A stretch of DNA of 64,000 nt from Pseudoxanthomonas sp. JBR18 (GTDB lineage: Bacteria; Pseudomonadota; Gammaproteobacteria; Xanthomonadales; Xanthomonadaceae), in assembly GCF_028198165.1 (NCBI RefSeq), contig NZ_CP116339.1, positions 1,221,001 through 1,285,000 of the forward strand. Direction: 5' to 3'. Position numbers and translations under genes: made by a program. Below are positions 26,487 through 35,839 of this stretch, piece after piece. Within the stretch, counting starts at the first letter, position 1, and every line of letters begins with the position of its first letter. The notes beneath the pieces are model-generated. The model searched no databases and was not told where the DNA came from. It saw nothing but the letters and a program-made list of their open reading frames with translations.

Positions 26487-27473
26487 TCACTTGCGCGGCG
26501 CCTCCACCTTGGCCAGCAGCGCGCCGAGCACCGTGTCCGGCGACTGCCCCTCGATCTGCAGTTCCGGCGCCAGGGCGATGCGATGGCGCAGGGCCGGCAG
26601 CGCGACCTCGCGCACATCGTCGGGCACCACGAAGTCGCGCCCGTTCAACAGCGCCTGCGCACGCGCCGCGCGCACCAGCGCGATGCTGCCGCGCGGGCCG
26701 GCCCCCAGGGCGATGCCCGGCCAACCACGCGTGGCCGCGACCAGCCGTACCGCGTAGTCGATCACCTGCGTGTCCACCTGCACTGCGGCGGTGGCCTGTT
26801 GCAGGGCCACCACGTCCTCGGCCCCGGCCACACACTGCACGCGCGACAGATCGAAATCCCCGGCCCGGCGCCCGGTGGTGACCGCATCGACCATGCGCTT
26901 CTCGTCTTCCAGGTCCGGATAGCCGATCAGCACCTTCAGCAGGAAGCGATCCAGCTGCGCCTCGGGCAGGGGATAGGTGCCTTCCTGCTCGACCGGGTTC
27001 TGCGTGGCCAGCGCCAGGAACGGCGGCGCCAGCGGGAAGGACTGGCCTTCGATGGTGACCTGCCCCTCCTGCATGGCCTCCAGCAGCGCCGACTGGGTCT
27101 TGGCCGGGGCGCGGTTGATCTCGTCGGCCAGCAGCAGATGAGTGAACACCGGGCCGCGGCGGATCTCGAAGCGCTGGCTGCCCGGGTCGAACACCGCATG
27201 GCCAGACACGTCGCTGGGCATCAGGTCCGGGGTGAACTGCACGCGGGCGAAGTCCAGCGACAGCGCGCGCGACAGCGCCCGCACCAGCAGGGTCTTGCCC
27301 AGCCCGGGCACGCCTTCGATCAGCACGTGGCCACCGGCCAGCAGCGCGATCAGGATCTGGTCGAGCACCTCGGGCTGGCCGATGAAGGCCTTGGCGACCT
27401 CCTCGCGCACCGCGCCCACGCGCTCGGCGATGGACGCGTCGGCGCTGGCGGGGGTGTCGGACGGTTCGCTCAT
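26487..27473 (-). CDS. MoxR family AAA+ ATPase
   Basis: A 328-residue AAA+ chaperone-like ATPase. Walker A is EGVPGLGKTLLVRAL, Walker B LLLADEINRAPAKTQSALLEAM, sensor 1 LATQNPVEQEGTYPLPEAQLDRF, with the MoxR lid domain after residue 220. MoxR proteins remodel or insert cofactors into partner complexes, usually with vWA or DUF58 proteins encoded beside them, as here. The ATG at 27473 overlaps the stop of the DUF4350 gene by 4 nt (ATGA), so translation is coupled. Confidence 0.94.
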   Translation of the reverse strand: MSEPSDTPASADASIAERVGAVREEVAKAFIGQPEVLDQILIALLAGGHVLIEGVPGLGKTLLVRALSRALSLDFARVQFTPDLMPSDVSGHAVFDPGSQRFEIRRGPVFTHLLLADEINRAPAKTQSALLEAMQEGQVTIEGQSFPLAPPFLALATQNPVEQEGTYPLPEAQLDRFLLKVLIGYPDLEDEKRMVDAVTTGRRAGDFDLSRVQCVAGAEDVVALQQATAAVQVDTQVIDYAVRLVAATRGWPGIALGAGPRGSIALVRAARAQALLNGRDFVVPDDVREVALPALRHRIALAPELQIEGQSPDTVLGALLAKVEAPRK

Positions 27474-28633
27474 AGTCGGTTCCTCATGTGCATCAACAGG
27501 GAGATTCGGTCGGCAAATTCGCGGCGCTCGCGCTGGGTGGGCACCTGCAGCGCGCGCCGCAGGCGCGCGGCCGGCAGGCCGAAGCGGCGGGCCAGCGCAT
27601 CCACCTGGGGCTCGCCACTGAGCGCGGCGGCCACCGGATCCCGGCGCCGCAGACGCATCAGGAAGGCCTTGCGCGCGGCCGCGTAGAGCAGCGGCCCCTT
27701 GCCGTAGCGGTACAGGTGCTCGCCACTGGCGCGCACGTGCTCCAGCAGCGAGCGGCGCGCCGGCTGGGGCGCCGGGAGCGGCGGCCCGAAGCGCTGCGCA
27801 CGCGCCCACAGCCAGCCCAGCAACGCCACCAGCAACGGCACCCACACAGGCCAGCCGCGCGCCAGCACGGTGCGCCACAGCGAGGGCATCTGCACGGCGT
27901 AAACCAGGTGCATGGTGCCCTGGCCGTAGTTGGGCGCCAGGATCTGCCGGGCCAGCACGCGATGGGGAATGTCGTGCAGTCCACCGCTGGCCGGTCGGTC
28001 ACCGCGGGCACGCGTGCCATTGCCAAGGAAATCCACATCGGCCAGCACGTCCACATGGCCCTGGCCATGGGTCAGGCGCGCATAGACATAGCCGTCGCGC
28101 AGGTTGCCCCACGACAGCTCGGGCTCGACTTCGGCAAAGACGAAGCGCCGCGCGCGACAGAACTCCACGTGGCGCTCGTCTCCCTCAACCTGGAAGGGCT
28201 CGCATGCTCCGGGGTCCTTGACCTGCAGTCCCAGTGCATCCAGCACCGGCATGGCCTCATGCTGGGACAGGCGGGCACCGGGCGGCGTGCGCACGACCAG
28301 GTGCCCGCCGCGCGCCACCCAGTCCAGCAGCGCCTGCGCGCGCGCGGCATCCAGGTAGCGCGGGTCGTCGAGCAGGACCAGCGTGTCGCGTGGCCCCAGC
28401 GCGGACACCGGCAGATTGAAACGTGGACGCGACTCGACCCGCACGCCGTCGGCCTTGAGCGCCTGCTTGAGCACGTAGAGCGGATTCCACGCCGCCTCGC
28501 CCACCGGCGGCAGGGTCACGGTTCGCTCCACCCGCTCGTAGGTGTGGACGAACCACGCCACCAGCACGAACACGCACGTGCCCACCGCCAGCGCGATCAG
28601 CCCGCCCTTCGCCCCGCGCGTGGTCTCGCTCAT
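27470..28633 (-). CDS. DUF4350 domain-containing membrane protein
   Basis: A 387-residue protein: one N-terminal membrane helix (GGLIALAVGTCVFVLVAWFV), an extracytoplasmic domain of ThuA/glutamine-amidotransferase-like fold with LVLLDDPRYLDAARAQALLDWV and GGHLVVRTPPGARL (the DUF4350 region), a second helix near residue 265 (VWVPLLVALLGWLWA), and a cytoplasmic basic tail. In known gene clusters DUF4350 proteins accompany MoxR, DUF58 and DUF4129 proteins. Catalytic residues are not evident. It overlaps both neighbours by ATGA. Confidence 0.85.
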   Translation of the reverse strand: MSETTRGAKGGLIALAVGTCVFVLVAWFVHTYERVERTVTLPPVGEAAWNPLYVLKQALKADGVRVESRPRFNLPVSALGPRDTLVLLDDPRYLDAARAQALLDWVARGGHLVVRTPPGARLSQHEAMPVLDALGLQVKDPGACEPFQVEGDERHVEFCRARRFVFAEVEPELSWGNLRDGYVYARLTHGQGHVDVLADVDFLGNGTRARGDRPASGGLHDIPHRVLARQILAPNYGQGTMHLVYAVQMPSLWRTVLARGWPVWVPLLVALLGWLWARAQRFGPPLPAPQPARRSLLEHVRASGEHLYRYGKGPLLYAAARKAFLMRLRRRDPVAAALSGEPQVDALARRFGLPAARLRRALQVPTQRERREFADRISLLMHMRNRL

Positions 28634-30147
28634 GCGCGCCACCGGTAGCTGGCCTGCAGGTCGCCCACCAGCGCCTCGAAATCGGCATCGTCGGGCAGGC
28701 GCTGGGCATAGGCCGCCAGCTGCCACACCCGCACCATGCGCGCGAACAGGCTGCGGTCGGCGTCCTCGGGCTGTCGGCGCGAGGCACGCAGGCACTGCGA
28801 CTCGGTCGCCCCCGGCGGCAGGACCACGCCAGCGCGCGCGGTCATCGCCTCCACGCTGGCCCGGTACAGCAGGGCCAGGGCACGGCGCCGGTGGCCGTCG
28901 CGCCACAGCGCGCGGGCCTGGGTGGCGATGTCCTCGGGCAGGACCTCGGGAAGTTCGATGGCGCTGGAAGTGGCCTCGCTCGGCACGGCGCGCGGCGCAC
29001 GCACCCCGCGCATCCACGGCCACCAGTGCCTGGCGCTGGCCAGGACGAAAATCACCACCAGCGCCAGCAGGATCCACAACCCCCACTCGCCGATGAAGGC
29101 CAGCACGCCCTGCAGGCCCCGCAGCCAGGACAGGTCCGGCGCCTCGCGCTGGATCGGCTCGGGCGCGTCCTGCGGCCGGCGCTGCCAGTGCCGGTCGGTG
29201 CGGTGGCGGTCGATCAGCGGGTCGTGATACGCGGTATCCACGGCCTTGCGAAACGCGTGATCGTCCACGCGCGCCTGACCGAACACCTGCTCGACGCCGG
29301 GCGGCGGCGCCTGCCCGGGCGCGGGGGCCTGCGCGCGCGACGGCCCGACAAACCCTACAAGGCACAGCACCAGCACGAAGCCGGTCGAGGCGGCCTGCAG
29401 CCGCTGGCGCAGGCGGCGGAAGGCGATCTCCACGTCCCAGGCCTCGATCTGCGTGCGCCGGTTGAGGTACAGCCCAAACCCGGCGCCGACGAAGAACGGC
29501 TCGATCGCGCCCACGCCGATCCAGAAGGCCGTGTTGAGCCCCAACTGCGCCCACAGCGGCGGATCGCGCAGCAAGGCCAGGCCTGCGCGTGCGGCCTCGG
29601 GCAGGTAGTCGACCGGCACGAACAGGAACACCAGCGCCACGCAGGCCAGTGCCACCGCCAGCTGGAAGGCCAGGCACACCAGGGCCAGCACCATCGCGTT
29701 GCCGTAGACGGTGGCGCCCAGCACCGCGCGCCGCTGGCGCAGGCGCGGACCGCGCTCGCCTTCCAGCAGTTCGATGGGCAGGTACAGCGCACGCGCCGGG
29801 CTGAAGCGGCGCCAGGTGAGATAGCCCAGCATCGGTCCCCAGCCCCAGCGCAACTGGGCGGCCAGGGTCTGGCGCGTGGTCGGCGTCTGCCCGAACACCC
29901 CGCGCGAGATCACGAACAGCGGCACGCGGTCCAGCAGCGGCTTGATCCACCACAGCGCCAGGCACGAGGCCAGCGGCATGGACAGCGCCCAGGCGGCCGT
30001 GTTGACCAGCACGAAGACCGGCACGGCCACCCACAGCCACGGCGCCCAAACCGCGCGGGCGTGGCGCCGGACCAGCGCGGTGCCCAGTTCCACCGCTTCC
30101 CACGGCGAACGGGCGCGCAGCTCGACAGTCAGATGCTCAGCGCGCAT
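28630..30147 (-). CDS. DUF4129 domain-containing membrane protein
   Basis: A 505-residue protein with about five membrane segments in the first 260 residues, an extracytoplasmic stretch (VEQVFGQARVDDHAFRKAVD), another helix (WILLALVVIFVLASARHW) and a C-terminal cytoplasmic DUF4129 domain (ATQARALWRDGHRRRALALLYRASVEAM, ATESQCLRA, LFARMVRVWQLAAYAQRLP). DUF4129 is a transglutaminase-associated helical domain of unknown function. The ATG at 30147 overlaps the SpoIIM gene by 11 nt; an ATG at 30162 is possible. It overlaps the DUF4350 start by 4 nt. Confidence 0.85.
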   Translation of the reverse strand: MRAEHLTVELRARSPWEAVELGTALVRRHARAVWAPWLWVAVPVFVLVNTAAWALSMPLASCLALWWIKPLLDRVPLFVISRGVFGQTPTTRQTLAAQLRWGWGPMLGYLTWRRFSPARALYLPIELLEGERGPRLRQRRAVLGATVYGNAMVLALVCLAFQLAVALACVALVFLFVPVDYLPEAARAGLALLRDPPLWAQLGLNTAFWIGVGAIEPFFVGAGFGLYLNRRTQIEAWDVEIAFRRLRQRLQAASTGFVLVLCLVGFVGPSRAQAPAPGQAPPPGVEQVFGQARVDDHAFRKAVDTAYHDPLIDRHRTDRHWQRRPQDAPEPIQREAPDLSWLRGLQGVLAFIGEWGLWILLALVVIFVLASARHWWPWMRGVRAPRAVPSEATSSAIELPEVLPEDIATQARALWRDGHRRRALALLYRASVEAMTARAGVVLPPGATESQCLRASRRQPEDADRSLFARMVRVWQLAAYAQRLPDDADFEALVGDLQASYRWRA

Positions 30148-31138
30148 CGGCCTGCCCCGCATCCAGCCCGCGCCCGCCGCGCCACAGCCAGGTCAGCACG
30201 CCGGTCCACAGCACCGCGGCCACCGCGTACTTGACCGGGTACGGGACGCTGGCAATCGAGGACCAGAAGGCCTCGATGAAGGCCGCCACCAGCAGCATGA
30301 AGGCCACGCCCAGGCACAGCCGCGCGCCCTTGAGCCCGGCCTGGACCAACGCCTGCCCGCGGCTGCGCCGGCCCGGCGCCAGCCAGTGCAGTCCCATCTG
30401 CAGCCCGGCGCCGCCGGCGATCACGATGGCGGTCAGCTCGAAGGCGCCATGCCCGCACACGAAACTCCAGAACGGTCCGCCCGAGCCGATCCGGGTCAGA
30501 TGCCCGGCCACCGCCCCGATGGTCAGCCCGTTGCTGATCAGCACCACGATGCTGCCCACGCCCACCAGCAGGCCGCTGGCGAAGGTCTGCAGGCCGATCC
30601 CGGTGTTGTGCATGATGTAGTAACCGAACATCGTCCAGTCGCTGCCGCTGTCGCGGCCGATGCGGGCATTGGACGGGTCGTACATCCGCTCCATCTGCGC
30701 CAGCTGGCGTGGGTCGATCAGCGCGTGGATCAGTTCGGGCCGGACCTGCAGCAGCACCGCGATGCCCACCAGCGGCAGCGCGAACAACGCCAGCGAGGCC
30801 CACATGCAAGCGGCCTCGCTGCGCACCAGTCGAGGAAACCCCGCCAGCAGGAATTCCAGCGCCGCGCGCCAACGCACCGGCGGGGTCCGGTAAAGCACCT
30901 GGTGGCCCTGTTCCATCAAGGCCTGCAGGCGGGCGGTGACCTGCGGGCTGTAGCCACGCCGGCGCGCCAGCGACAGCTGCTGGGCGATGCGCCGGTAACG
31001 CTGCGGGACCGCCTCATCGCCCAACGCATCGGTGTTGCGTGTGTCCTGGGCACGACGCGCGTCGGCGCGGGTGCGCAGCCAGTGCTCCAGCTCCACCCAT
31101 TCGTGCTGGTGGCGGGCGATGAACTGCTCCTGTTTCAT
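30137..31138 (-). CDS. Stage II sporulation protein M (SpoIIM) family membrane protein
   Basis: A 333-residue polytopic protein. A cytoplasmic helical N-terminus (QFIARHQHEWVELEHWLRT) precedes about six membrane segments. The family core includes GYYIMHNTGIGLQTFASGLLVGVGS, LISNGLTIGAVAGHL and FVCGHGAFELTAIVIAGGAGLQMG. In Bacillus SpoIIM takes part in septal peptidoglycan degradation during engulfment. This organism is not a spore former, and such homologues sit in MoxR-DUF58 clusters of unknown role. Stop and start overlap the RDD gene by ATGA. Confidence 0.9.
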   Translation of the reverse strand: MKQEQFIARHQHEWVELEHWLRTRADARRAQDTRNTDALGDEAVPQRYRRIAQQLSLARRRGYSPQVTARLQALMEQGHQVLYRTPPVRWRAALEFLLAGFPRLVRSEAACMWASLALFALPLVGIAVLLQVRPELIHALIDPRQLAQMERMYDPSNARIGRDSGSDWTMFGYYIMHNTGIGLQTFASGLLVGVGSIVVLISNGLTIGAVAGHLTRIGSGGPFWSFVCGHGAFELTAIVIAGGAGLQMGLHWLAPGRRSRGQALVQAGLKGARLCLGVAFMLLVAAFIEAFWSSIASVPYPVKYAVAAVLWTGVLTWLWRGGRGLDAGQADAR

Positions 31139-31851
31139 CGCCGTCCCAACAAACAGTTGGCCATGCCGAACAACCGCAGCACGCCCGGTGCGCCACGCGC
31201 GCCGGTGAGTGGCTCGACCAGGTCGGCCAGTTCGGCCTGGCGCTCTGGGGTGAGCCCCGGCGCGCGCTCACCGAAGGCGACGATGGCCGCTTGCTCGGCC
31301 GGGCGCAGGGCGACCTGCGGCACGTAGAGGGCGTTGACCGGCGCCCGCGCGCCGGCCTCGGTGTATTCGGCATGCACCACCACGGTCCCGGCGGCCAGGT
31401 CACCCAGGCGGCGTGCGGACGGGTCGATCAGGCTCACCACCAGCCCGGTGGCGTAAGCGAAGGGCAGCATGTCCACCACGCGCAACAGGTTGCGGGTGAT
31501 CGAGGCCAGCCAGCCGATCGGCGCGCCGTTGGCCTGGACCACGCGCAGGCGCATCGCCCGCTTGCCCAGGGTCTGGCCATGCCACAGGGCTTCCAGCACG
31601 ATCATGTAGGCCCACTGGATCAGGAAGCTGGCGATGGCGGTCAGCCCGGCGCCCAGCTTGCCCAGCAGGGCCAGCAGCAGCGAGACCACCAGCATCAGGG
31701 CCACGCGCACCACCAGGTCCACGCCCCAGGCGATCGCGCGCGGCACCGGCCCGGCGGTCGGCAACTGCAGGGCCACGCCTTCGGGCGTGACCACTTCTCG
31801 ATAGGTGTCCAGGACCGGGACCTGCGTGGCGGCCTGCGGCACTGCGCTCAT
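31135..31851 (-). CDS. RDD family membrane protein
   Basis: A 238-residue protein and probable first gene of the operon. The RDD domain spans roughly residues 25-160: PVPRAIAWGVDLVVRVAL (conserved Arg and Asp), IQWAYMIVLEALWHGQTLGKRAMRLRVV and LRVVDMLPFAYATGLVVSLIDPSARRLGDLAAGTVVV (the second Asp). A soluble tail follows. The ATG at 31851 is preceded by GGGGAAGGGG; an ATG at 31884 with CAGGGA upstream is the alternative. RDD proteins have been linked to ion transport in some bacteria, but here the role is presumably that of the operon. Confidence 0.88.
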   Translation of the reverse strand: MSAVPQAATQVPVLDTYREVVTPEGVALQLPTAGPVPRAIAWGVDLVVRVALMLVVSLLLALLGKLGAGLTAIASFLIQWAYMIVLEALWHGQTLGKRAMRLRVVQANGAPIGWLASITRNLLRVVDMLPFAYATGLVVSLIDPSARRLGDLAAGTVVVHAEYTEAGARAPVNALYVPQVALRPAEQAAIVAFGERAPGLTPERQAELADLVEPLTGARGAPGVLRLFGMANCLLGRR

Positions 31852-31990
31852 CCCCTTCCCCGTCTCACTCGCCTCGCGCTGCATCGTCCCTGCTTGCCTG
31901 GTGTCCATCCATGGTGCCGGCCGACTGTAACGGCCCCGGCCACGCTTGCCCATCCCGGGTGGCGACGCGGCCACGCACTAGACTGGCGTC

Positions 31991-32260
31991 ATGTCCGGAT
32001 CCGACCTGCCCTGCCGCACCGGCTGCGCGGCCTGCTGCACCGCCCCGTCGATCAGCTCACCCATCCCGGGCATGCCGCAGGGCAAGCCGGCCGGGGTGCC
32101 TTGCGTGCAGCTGGATGCCGACCTGCGCTGCATGATTTTCGGCCAGCCCGAGCGGCCTGCGGTCTGCGCCCGCCTGCGGCCGCAGGCGGCGATGTGCGGC
32201 GCCTCGCGCGGCGAGGCGATGGCCTACCTCGCCGCGCTGGAAGCCGCCACCCGGCCCTAG
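31991..32260 (+). CDS. YkgJ-type cysteine cluster protein
   Basis: An 89-residue protein with eight Cys residues: [13 protein letters not shown] at the start, then [20 protein letters not shown] and AMCGAS. The pattern C-x3-C-x2-CC ... C ... C is that of the YkgJ (zinc- or iron-chelating) family, frequently annotated as a putative metal-binding or Fe-S protein. Location cytoplasmic. Its stop overlaps the stop of the DUF2167 gene on the other strand. Confidence 0.85.
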   Translation: MSGSDLPCRTGCAACCTAPSISSPIPGMPQGKPAGVPCVQLDADLRCMIFGQPERPAVCARLRPQAAMCGASRGEAMAYLAALEAATRP

Positions 32261-33159
32261 CGCACCGTGGCCGATGCCCGGTCCTTGCGCGAAGAGAGGA
32301 ACTTCTTGATCGCCGCGCCTGCGGCGATCAGGCCGAAGATCAGCAGCTTGCCCAGCTTGGCCAGGATCAACCCGAGCTTGGCCAGCAAACCGGTCTTGGC
32401 GGCCAGGCCGCCACCGATCAACGCCGCCACGCCGTAGGCGGCGACCTTGTCGGTGGAAGCGTTGTGGTCGGCGTAGCGCGCGCCGGGGTCGAACTCGGTC
32501 ATCGGCAGCAGCTGCTGCATCCCGGCCTGCACCTGCGGCAGCTCGTCCATCCCCGACACCGCGTTGAGGCTGAGGTAGCCATGGCGCCCGAGCACGCGGA
32601 TGTCGTAGTTGAGCGTATGGGTCGGTTCGCCGTTGAACGCCAGCTCCTTGGCCCAGTAGAGCTTCTTGCTGGACGCGTCGTAGCGCGGGGGCACCGCCCA
32701 GCCGACCAGGTCGACCCGGCCGTAGCCGGCCTTTTCGCGTTCGGCATTGGCCTCGCGCGTGCCGTCCTGCATGTCCTTGAGTAGGGCGTCGTAGTCGATC
32801 TTGGAGGCGTCCTCGTCGGAGACATAGCCCTCATCGTCATAGGTGACCACCACGGCCCAGCTGCCTGCTTCGTCCAGCGCCGGCCGGGTCGGCACGACCA
32901 TGCCCAGCACGCTGTCGTCTTCCGGGTTGCCCCACAGCTGTTCGAGCACCTTGCGGGTGTCGGCCTTGTCCAGATAGCGGAACTGGTCACCCAGGTTGAA
33001 ATGCACCGCGGCCTGCTCCACCGCGATCTCGCCGCTGCGGAAGTGCAGCCCGTCCACGAGCTGGCGCACCGTATCGTCCGGTGTTTGCTGTGCCAGCGCC
33101 GGAACGGCGAGCGCCATCATCCACGCGGCCACTAGGCCACGGAGCTTGGTCTGCGTCAT
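32257..33159 (-). CDS. DUF2167 domain membrane protein
   Basis: A 300-residue protein with a signal peptide ([19 protein letters not shown]), a large extracytoplasmic domain characteristic of DUF2167 ([85 protein letters not shown]) and one or two C-terminal hydrophobic segments ([16 protein letters not shown]) with a basic end. The ATG at 33159 follows GGGGAAGAG. Function unknown. Confidence 0.85.
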   Translation of the reverse strand: MTQTKLRGLVAAWMMALAVPALAQQTPDDTVRQLVDGLHFRSGEIAVEQAAVHFNLGDQFRYLDKADTRKVLEQLWGNPEDDSVLGMVVPTRPALDEAGSWAVVVTYDDEGYVSDEDASKIDYDALLKDMQDGTREANAEREKAGYGRVDLVGWAVPPRYDASSKKLYWAKELAFNGEPTHTLNYDIRVLGRHGYLSLNAVSGMDELPQVQAGMQQLLPMTEFDPGARYADHNASTDKVAAYGVAALIGGGLAAKTGLLAKLGLILAKLGKLLIFGLIAAGAAIKKFLSSRKDRASATVR

Positions 33160-33239
33160 CTCTTCCCCTTTCGTCCTTGCAGGCATCCCCATGCCCAGGC
33201 GCCGAGTGTCGCCCGACGCGGGCGCGGCTGACAAGGCGG

Positions 33240-33782
33240 TCAGTCGTTGTCCTGGGCCAGGTACTGGTCCTTGAGCCGCACGTAGTGCTGGGCCGAGTAC
33301 AGCAGGCCTTCGAGGTCCTGGTCCGAAAGCCTGCGCGCCAGTCGTGCCGGGTTGCCGACCCACAGTTCGCCGCTGCCGACCTGCTTGCCCGGCCCGACCA
33401 CCGCGCCGGCCGCGATGAAGGCGTTGGGCGCGATCACCGCCCCGTCCAGGATGCAGGCGCCCATGCCGATCAGGCAGGCATCGCCAATGGTGCAGGCATG
33501 GATGATGGTGCCGTGGCCGAGGGTCACATCCTGCCCGATCAGGGTGGGATAGCCGCCCTTGTTGTAGGGACTGGCGTGACTGACGTGGATGATCGTGCCG
33601 TCCTGCACGTTGGTCCGCGCGCCGATGCGCACGTGGTTGACGTCACCGCGGATCACCGTGCCCGGCCACACCGAGACATCGTCGCCCAGTTCCACGTCGC
33701 CGATGACGGTGCAGGCCGGATCCACATACACGCGCTGGCCCAGCACGGGCCGCTTGTCGAGATAGGGACGCAGGGTCTTCAT
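33240..33782 (-). CDS. Gamma-carbonic anhydrase family protein
   Basis: A 180-residue left-handed beta-helix protein built of hexapeptide repeats (GDVELGDDVSVWPGTVIRGDVNHVRIG and onward), with a C-terminal helix. Three His residues that coordinate the metal at trimer interfaces are present in TIIHVSHASP and LGHGTIIHACTIG. Close relatives are E. coli YrdA and CaiE-like proteins, of which many are only weakly active carbonic anhydrases. The length fits. It is divergent from xthA. Confidence 0.9.
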   Translation of the reverse strand: MKTLRPYLDKRPVLGQRVYVDPACTVIGDVELGDDVSVWPGTVIRGDVNHVRIGARTNVQDGTIIHVSHASPYNKGGYPTLIGQDVTLGHGTIIHACTIGDACLIGMGACILDGAVIAPNAFIAAGAVVGPGKQVGSGELWVGNPARLARRLSDQDLEGLLYSAQHYVRLKDQYLAQDND

Positions 33783-33856
33783 CGGGCCAGTGTACCGATG
33801 GGCTCGGTGCCGGTGGGTTAGGCTGTGCCGCCCTCGCCGCCGCCCCGCGCACCGCC

Positions 33857-34624
33857 ATGAAGATCGCCAGCTGGAACGTCAACTCGCTCAACGTGCGCCT
33901 GCCGCACCTGGAACAGTGGCTGCGCGACTTCGCACCGGATGTGGTCGGCCTGCAGGAAACCAAGCTGGAGGACCACAAGTTCCCGGATGCGGCCTTGGTC
34001 GCGGCCGGCTATCGCAGCGTGTTTTCCGGGCAGAAGACCTACAACGGCGTGGCCCTGCTGGCGCGCGGCCAGATCCAGGACGTGCAGGTCGGCATTCCCG
34101 GCTTCGAGGACGAACAGAAGCGCGTGATCGCCGGCACCATCGATGGCGTTCGTGTGATCAACCTGTACGTGGTCAACGGCCAGGACGTGGGGACCGACAA
34201 GTACGGCTACAAGCTGCGCTGGCTGGAAGCGGTGCGCGAATGGATCAAGGCCGAGCTGGCCGTGCATCCGCAGCTGGTGGTGCTGGGCGACTTCAACATC
34301 GCCCCGGACGCGCGTGACGTGCATGACCCGGCGGTGTGGAACGAAGACCACATCCTCACCTCCACCGCCGAGCGCGGCGCGCTGCAGTCGCTGCTGGATC
34401 TGGGCCTGCACGACGCCTTCCGTCTGCACAGCGAGGAGGCCGGGATCTTCAGCTGGTGGGATTACCGGATGGCCGGTTTCCGCCGCAACCTGGGCTTGCG
34501 CATCGATTTGACCCTGGTCTCCGACGCCCTAAAGGCGCGCGCGAGCGCTGCCGGCATCGACCGTGAACCCCGCACTTGGGAGCGTCCCAGCGACCATGCG
34601 CCGGCCTGGGTCGAGCTCGGTTGA
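33857..34624 (+). CDS. xthA: Exodeoxyribonuclease III
   Basis: A 255-residue AP endonuclease/3'-5' exonuclease of base-excision repair. Family motifs: MKIASWNVNSLNVRLPHL, the metal ligand Glu in GLQETKLED, YNGVALLAR, the catalytic GDFNIAP, SWWDYRM.GFRRNLGLRIDL, and the terminal SDHAPAW with the general-base His. Length is slightly under E. coli ExoIII (268). A hairpin terminator follows 29 bp after the stop. Confidence 0.95.
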   Translation: MKIASWNVNSLNVRLPHLEQWLRDFAPDVVGLQETKLEDHKFPDAALVAAGYRSVFSGQKTYNGVALLARGQIQDVQVGIPGFEDEQKRVIAGTIDGVRVINLYVVNGQDVGTDKYGYKLRWLEAVREWIKAELAVHPQLVVLGDFNIAPDARDVHDPAVWNEDHILTSTAERGALQSLLDLGLHDAFRLHSEEAGIFSWWDYRMAGFRRNLGLRIDLTLVSDALKARASAAGIDREPRTWERPSDHAPAWVELG

Positions 34625-34653
34625 GCCTGTGGGTTCAGCATCCGCAAAAGAAA

Positions 34654-34674
34654 AGCCCGGGCAAAGCCCGGGCT
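34654..34674. terminator. Bidirectional rho-independent terminator
   Basis: AGCCCGGGC-AAA-GCCCGGGCT is a perfect 9-bp-arm hairpin between the convergent xthA and GlsB/YeaQ genes. Read on the minus strand it is followed by TTTTCTTTTG, a good U tract; on the plus strand the tail (CTTCC) is weaker. Confidence 0.85.
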
Positions 34675-34705
34675 CTTCCACCTCGTCGAACTGCGCGTCG
34701 TGCGT

Positions 34706-34957
34706 TTAACGCACGCTCTTGCGGGTGAACAGGTTGACGATGGCCAGCAGGATCACCGCGCCAAGCAGCGACCACAGGAAGGTCCCCACGGTGATGCCGG
34801 CATTGATGCTGCCGCCGCCCAGGAAGCCAGCAATGGCTGCACCGACGATGCCGACGACGATATTCAGGATGATGCCCTGCTGGGCGTCACGACGCATGAT
34901 GATGCTGGCCAGCCAGCCCACGATGCCGCCCACGATCAGCCAAATAATGATGCCCAT
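34706..34957 (-). CDS. GlsB/YeaQ/YmgE family stress-response membrane protein
   Basis: An 83-residue membrane protein rich in Gly and Ile. Motifs are MGIIIWLIVGGIVGWLASIIMRRDAQQG, ILNIVVGIVGAAIAGFLGGG and FLWSLLGAVILLAIVN. This is the transglycosylase-associated protein family (PF04226), often induced by general stress. Three membrane segments are predicted. The start has AGGAGAACGGCA just upstream. It terminates into the shared hairpin at 34654. Confidence 0.92.
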   Translation of the reverse strand: MGIIIWLIVGGIVGWLASIIMRRDAQQGIILNIVVGIVGAAIAGFLGGGSINAGITVGTFLWSLLGAVILLAIVNLFTRKSVR

Positions 34958-35167
34958 TGCCGTTCTCCTCGTTTGATGGGTTTCGATGCCCCGCGCTGTG
35001 GGGTGCGGGACGATTTGGCCGCCGCTGGCGTGAAACCGTCGTATACGACACGGGTTCAGAGATGATCAAAACCCCTCTAAAACAGGCATTTGCGGCAATG
35101 CGGCCGTTGCGGCCTTCACATGCCCGACGCCTACATGCCGGGACTTTCGCAAGCCGTCGGGCGACGC

Positions 35168-35800
35168 ATGCACATCCCTGAACCAGATGAGGACACGGGC
35201 CGCCGCTGGTCGATCGGCCCGCTGCAGGTGTGGTGGAGCGCCTATCCGATGCGCGGATCGGGCGAACCATTGGCACGTCCGCTGCTCGAGAACTGGTTCG
35301 CCTTGCCCGCAGGAACCCTCCCGCTGGCCCGCGATGCCCGCGGCCGACCACGCCTGCACGGCCCATTGGCCGGGCACGACGTCGGCTGGAGCCACAGCGG
35401 CCAGGGACTGCTGCTGGCCACCGCACCAGGGGTGGAGCTGGGCACCGATCTGGAGCGGCTGCGTCCGCGTCCCAACGCCTTGGCGCTGGCCGAACGCTAT
35501 TTCGCGCCGGCCGAGGCCCAGGCGTTGGCGGCGTTGCCCGAGGCGGTCCGCGAGGTCGCCTTCCTGCGCCTGTGGTGCGCCAAGGAGGCCGTGCTCAAGG
35601 CGCATGGTCACGGCATTTCCTTTGGTCTGGAGCGCCTGGCCTTCGCCCCGATGGACACAGCCACCCTGGATGCCGGCCCCCTGCGACTGGTTGCGTGCGA
35701 TGCGGCGCTGGGCGCGCCCGATGACTGGAGCCTGCACCAGTGGCAGCCCCGCCCCGAGTATCTGGCAGCCGTGGCCTGGCGCAGGCGGCCTGGCGATTGA
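35168..35800 (+). CDS. 4'-phosphopantetheinyl transferase family protein
   Basis: A 210-residue enzyme of the Sfp/AcpT type that transfers the phosphopantetheine arm of CoA to carrier proteins. The core motifs are ELGTDLERLRPRPNALALAERYF (magnesium-binding Asp and Glu) and FLRLWCAKEAVLKAHGHGISF (the W-x-x-KEA-x-x-K box). The start is uncertain: ATGs at 35120, 35135 and 35168 are all in frame, none with a strong Shine-Dalgarno; I chose the last as nearest the conserved domain. No NRPS or PKS gene is in the window, so the acceptor protein is unknown. Confidence 0.85.
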   Translation: MHIPEPDEDTGRRWSIGPLQVWWSAYPMRGSGEPLARPLLENWFALPAGTLPLARDARGRPRLHGPLAGHDVGWSHSGQGLLLATAPGVELGTDLERLRPRPNALALAERYFAPAEAQALAALPEAVREVAFLRLWCAKEAVLKAHGHGISFGLERLAFAPMDTATLDAGPLRLVACDAALGAPDDWSLHQWQPRPEYLAAVAWRRRPGD

Positions 35801-35839
35801 GCGCTCCGCCAGCACGCCGCCCTGCGATAATCGGCGGCG

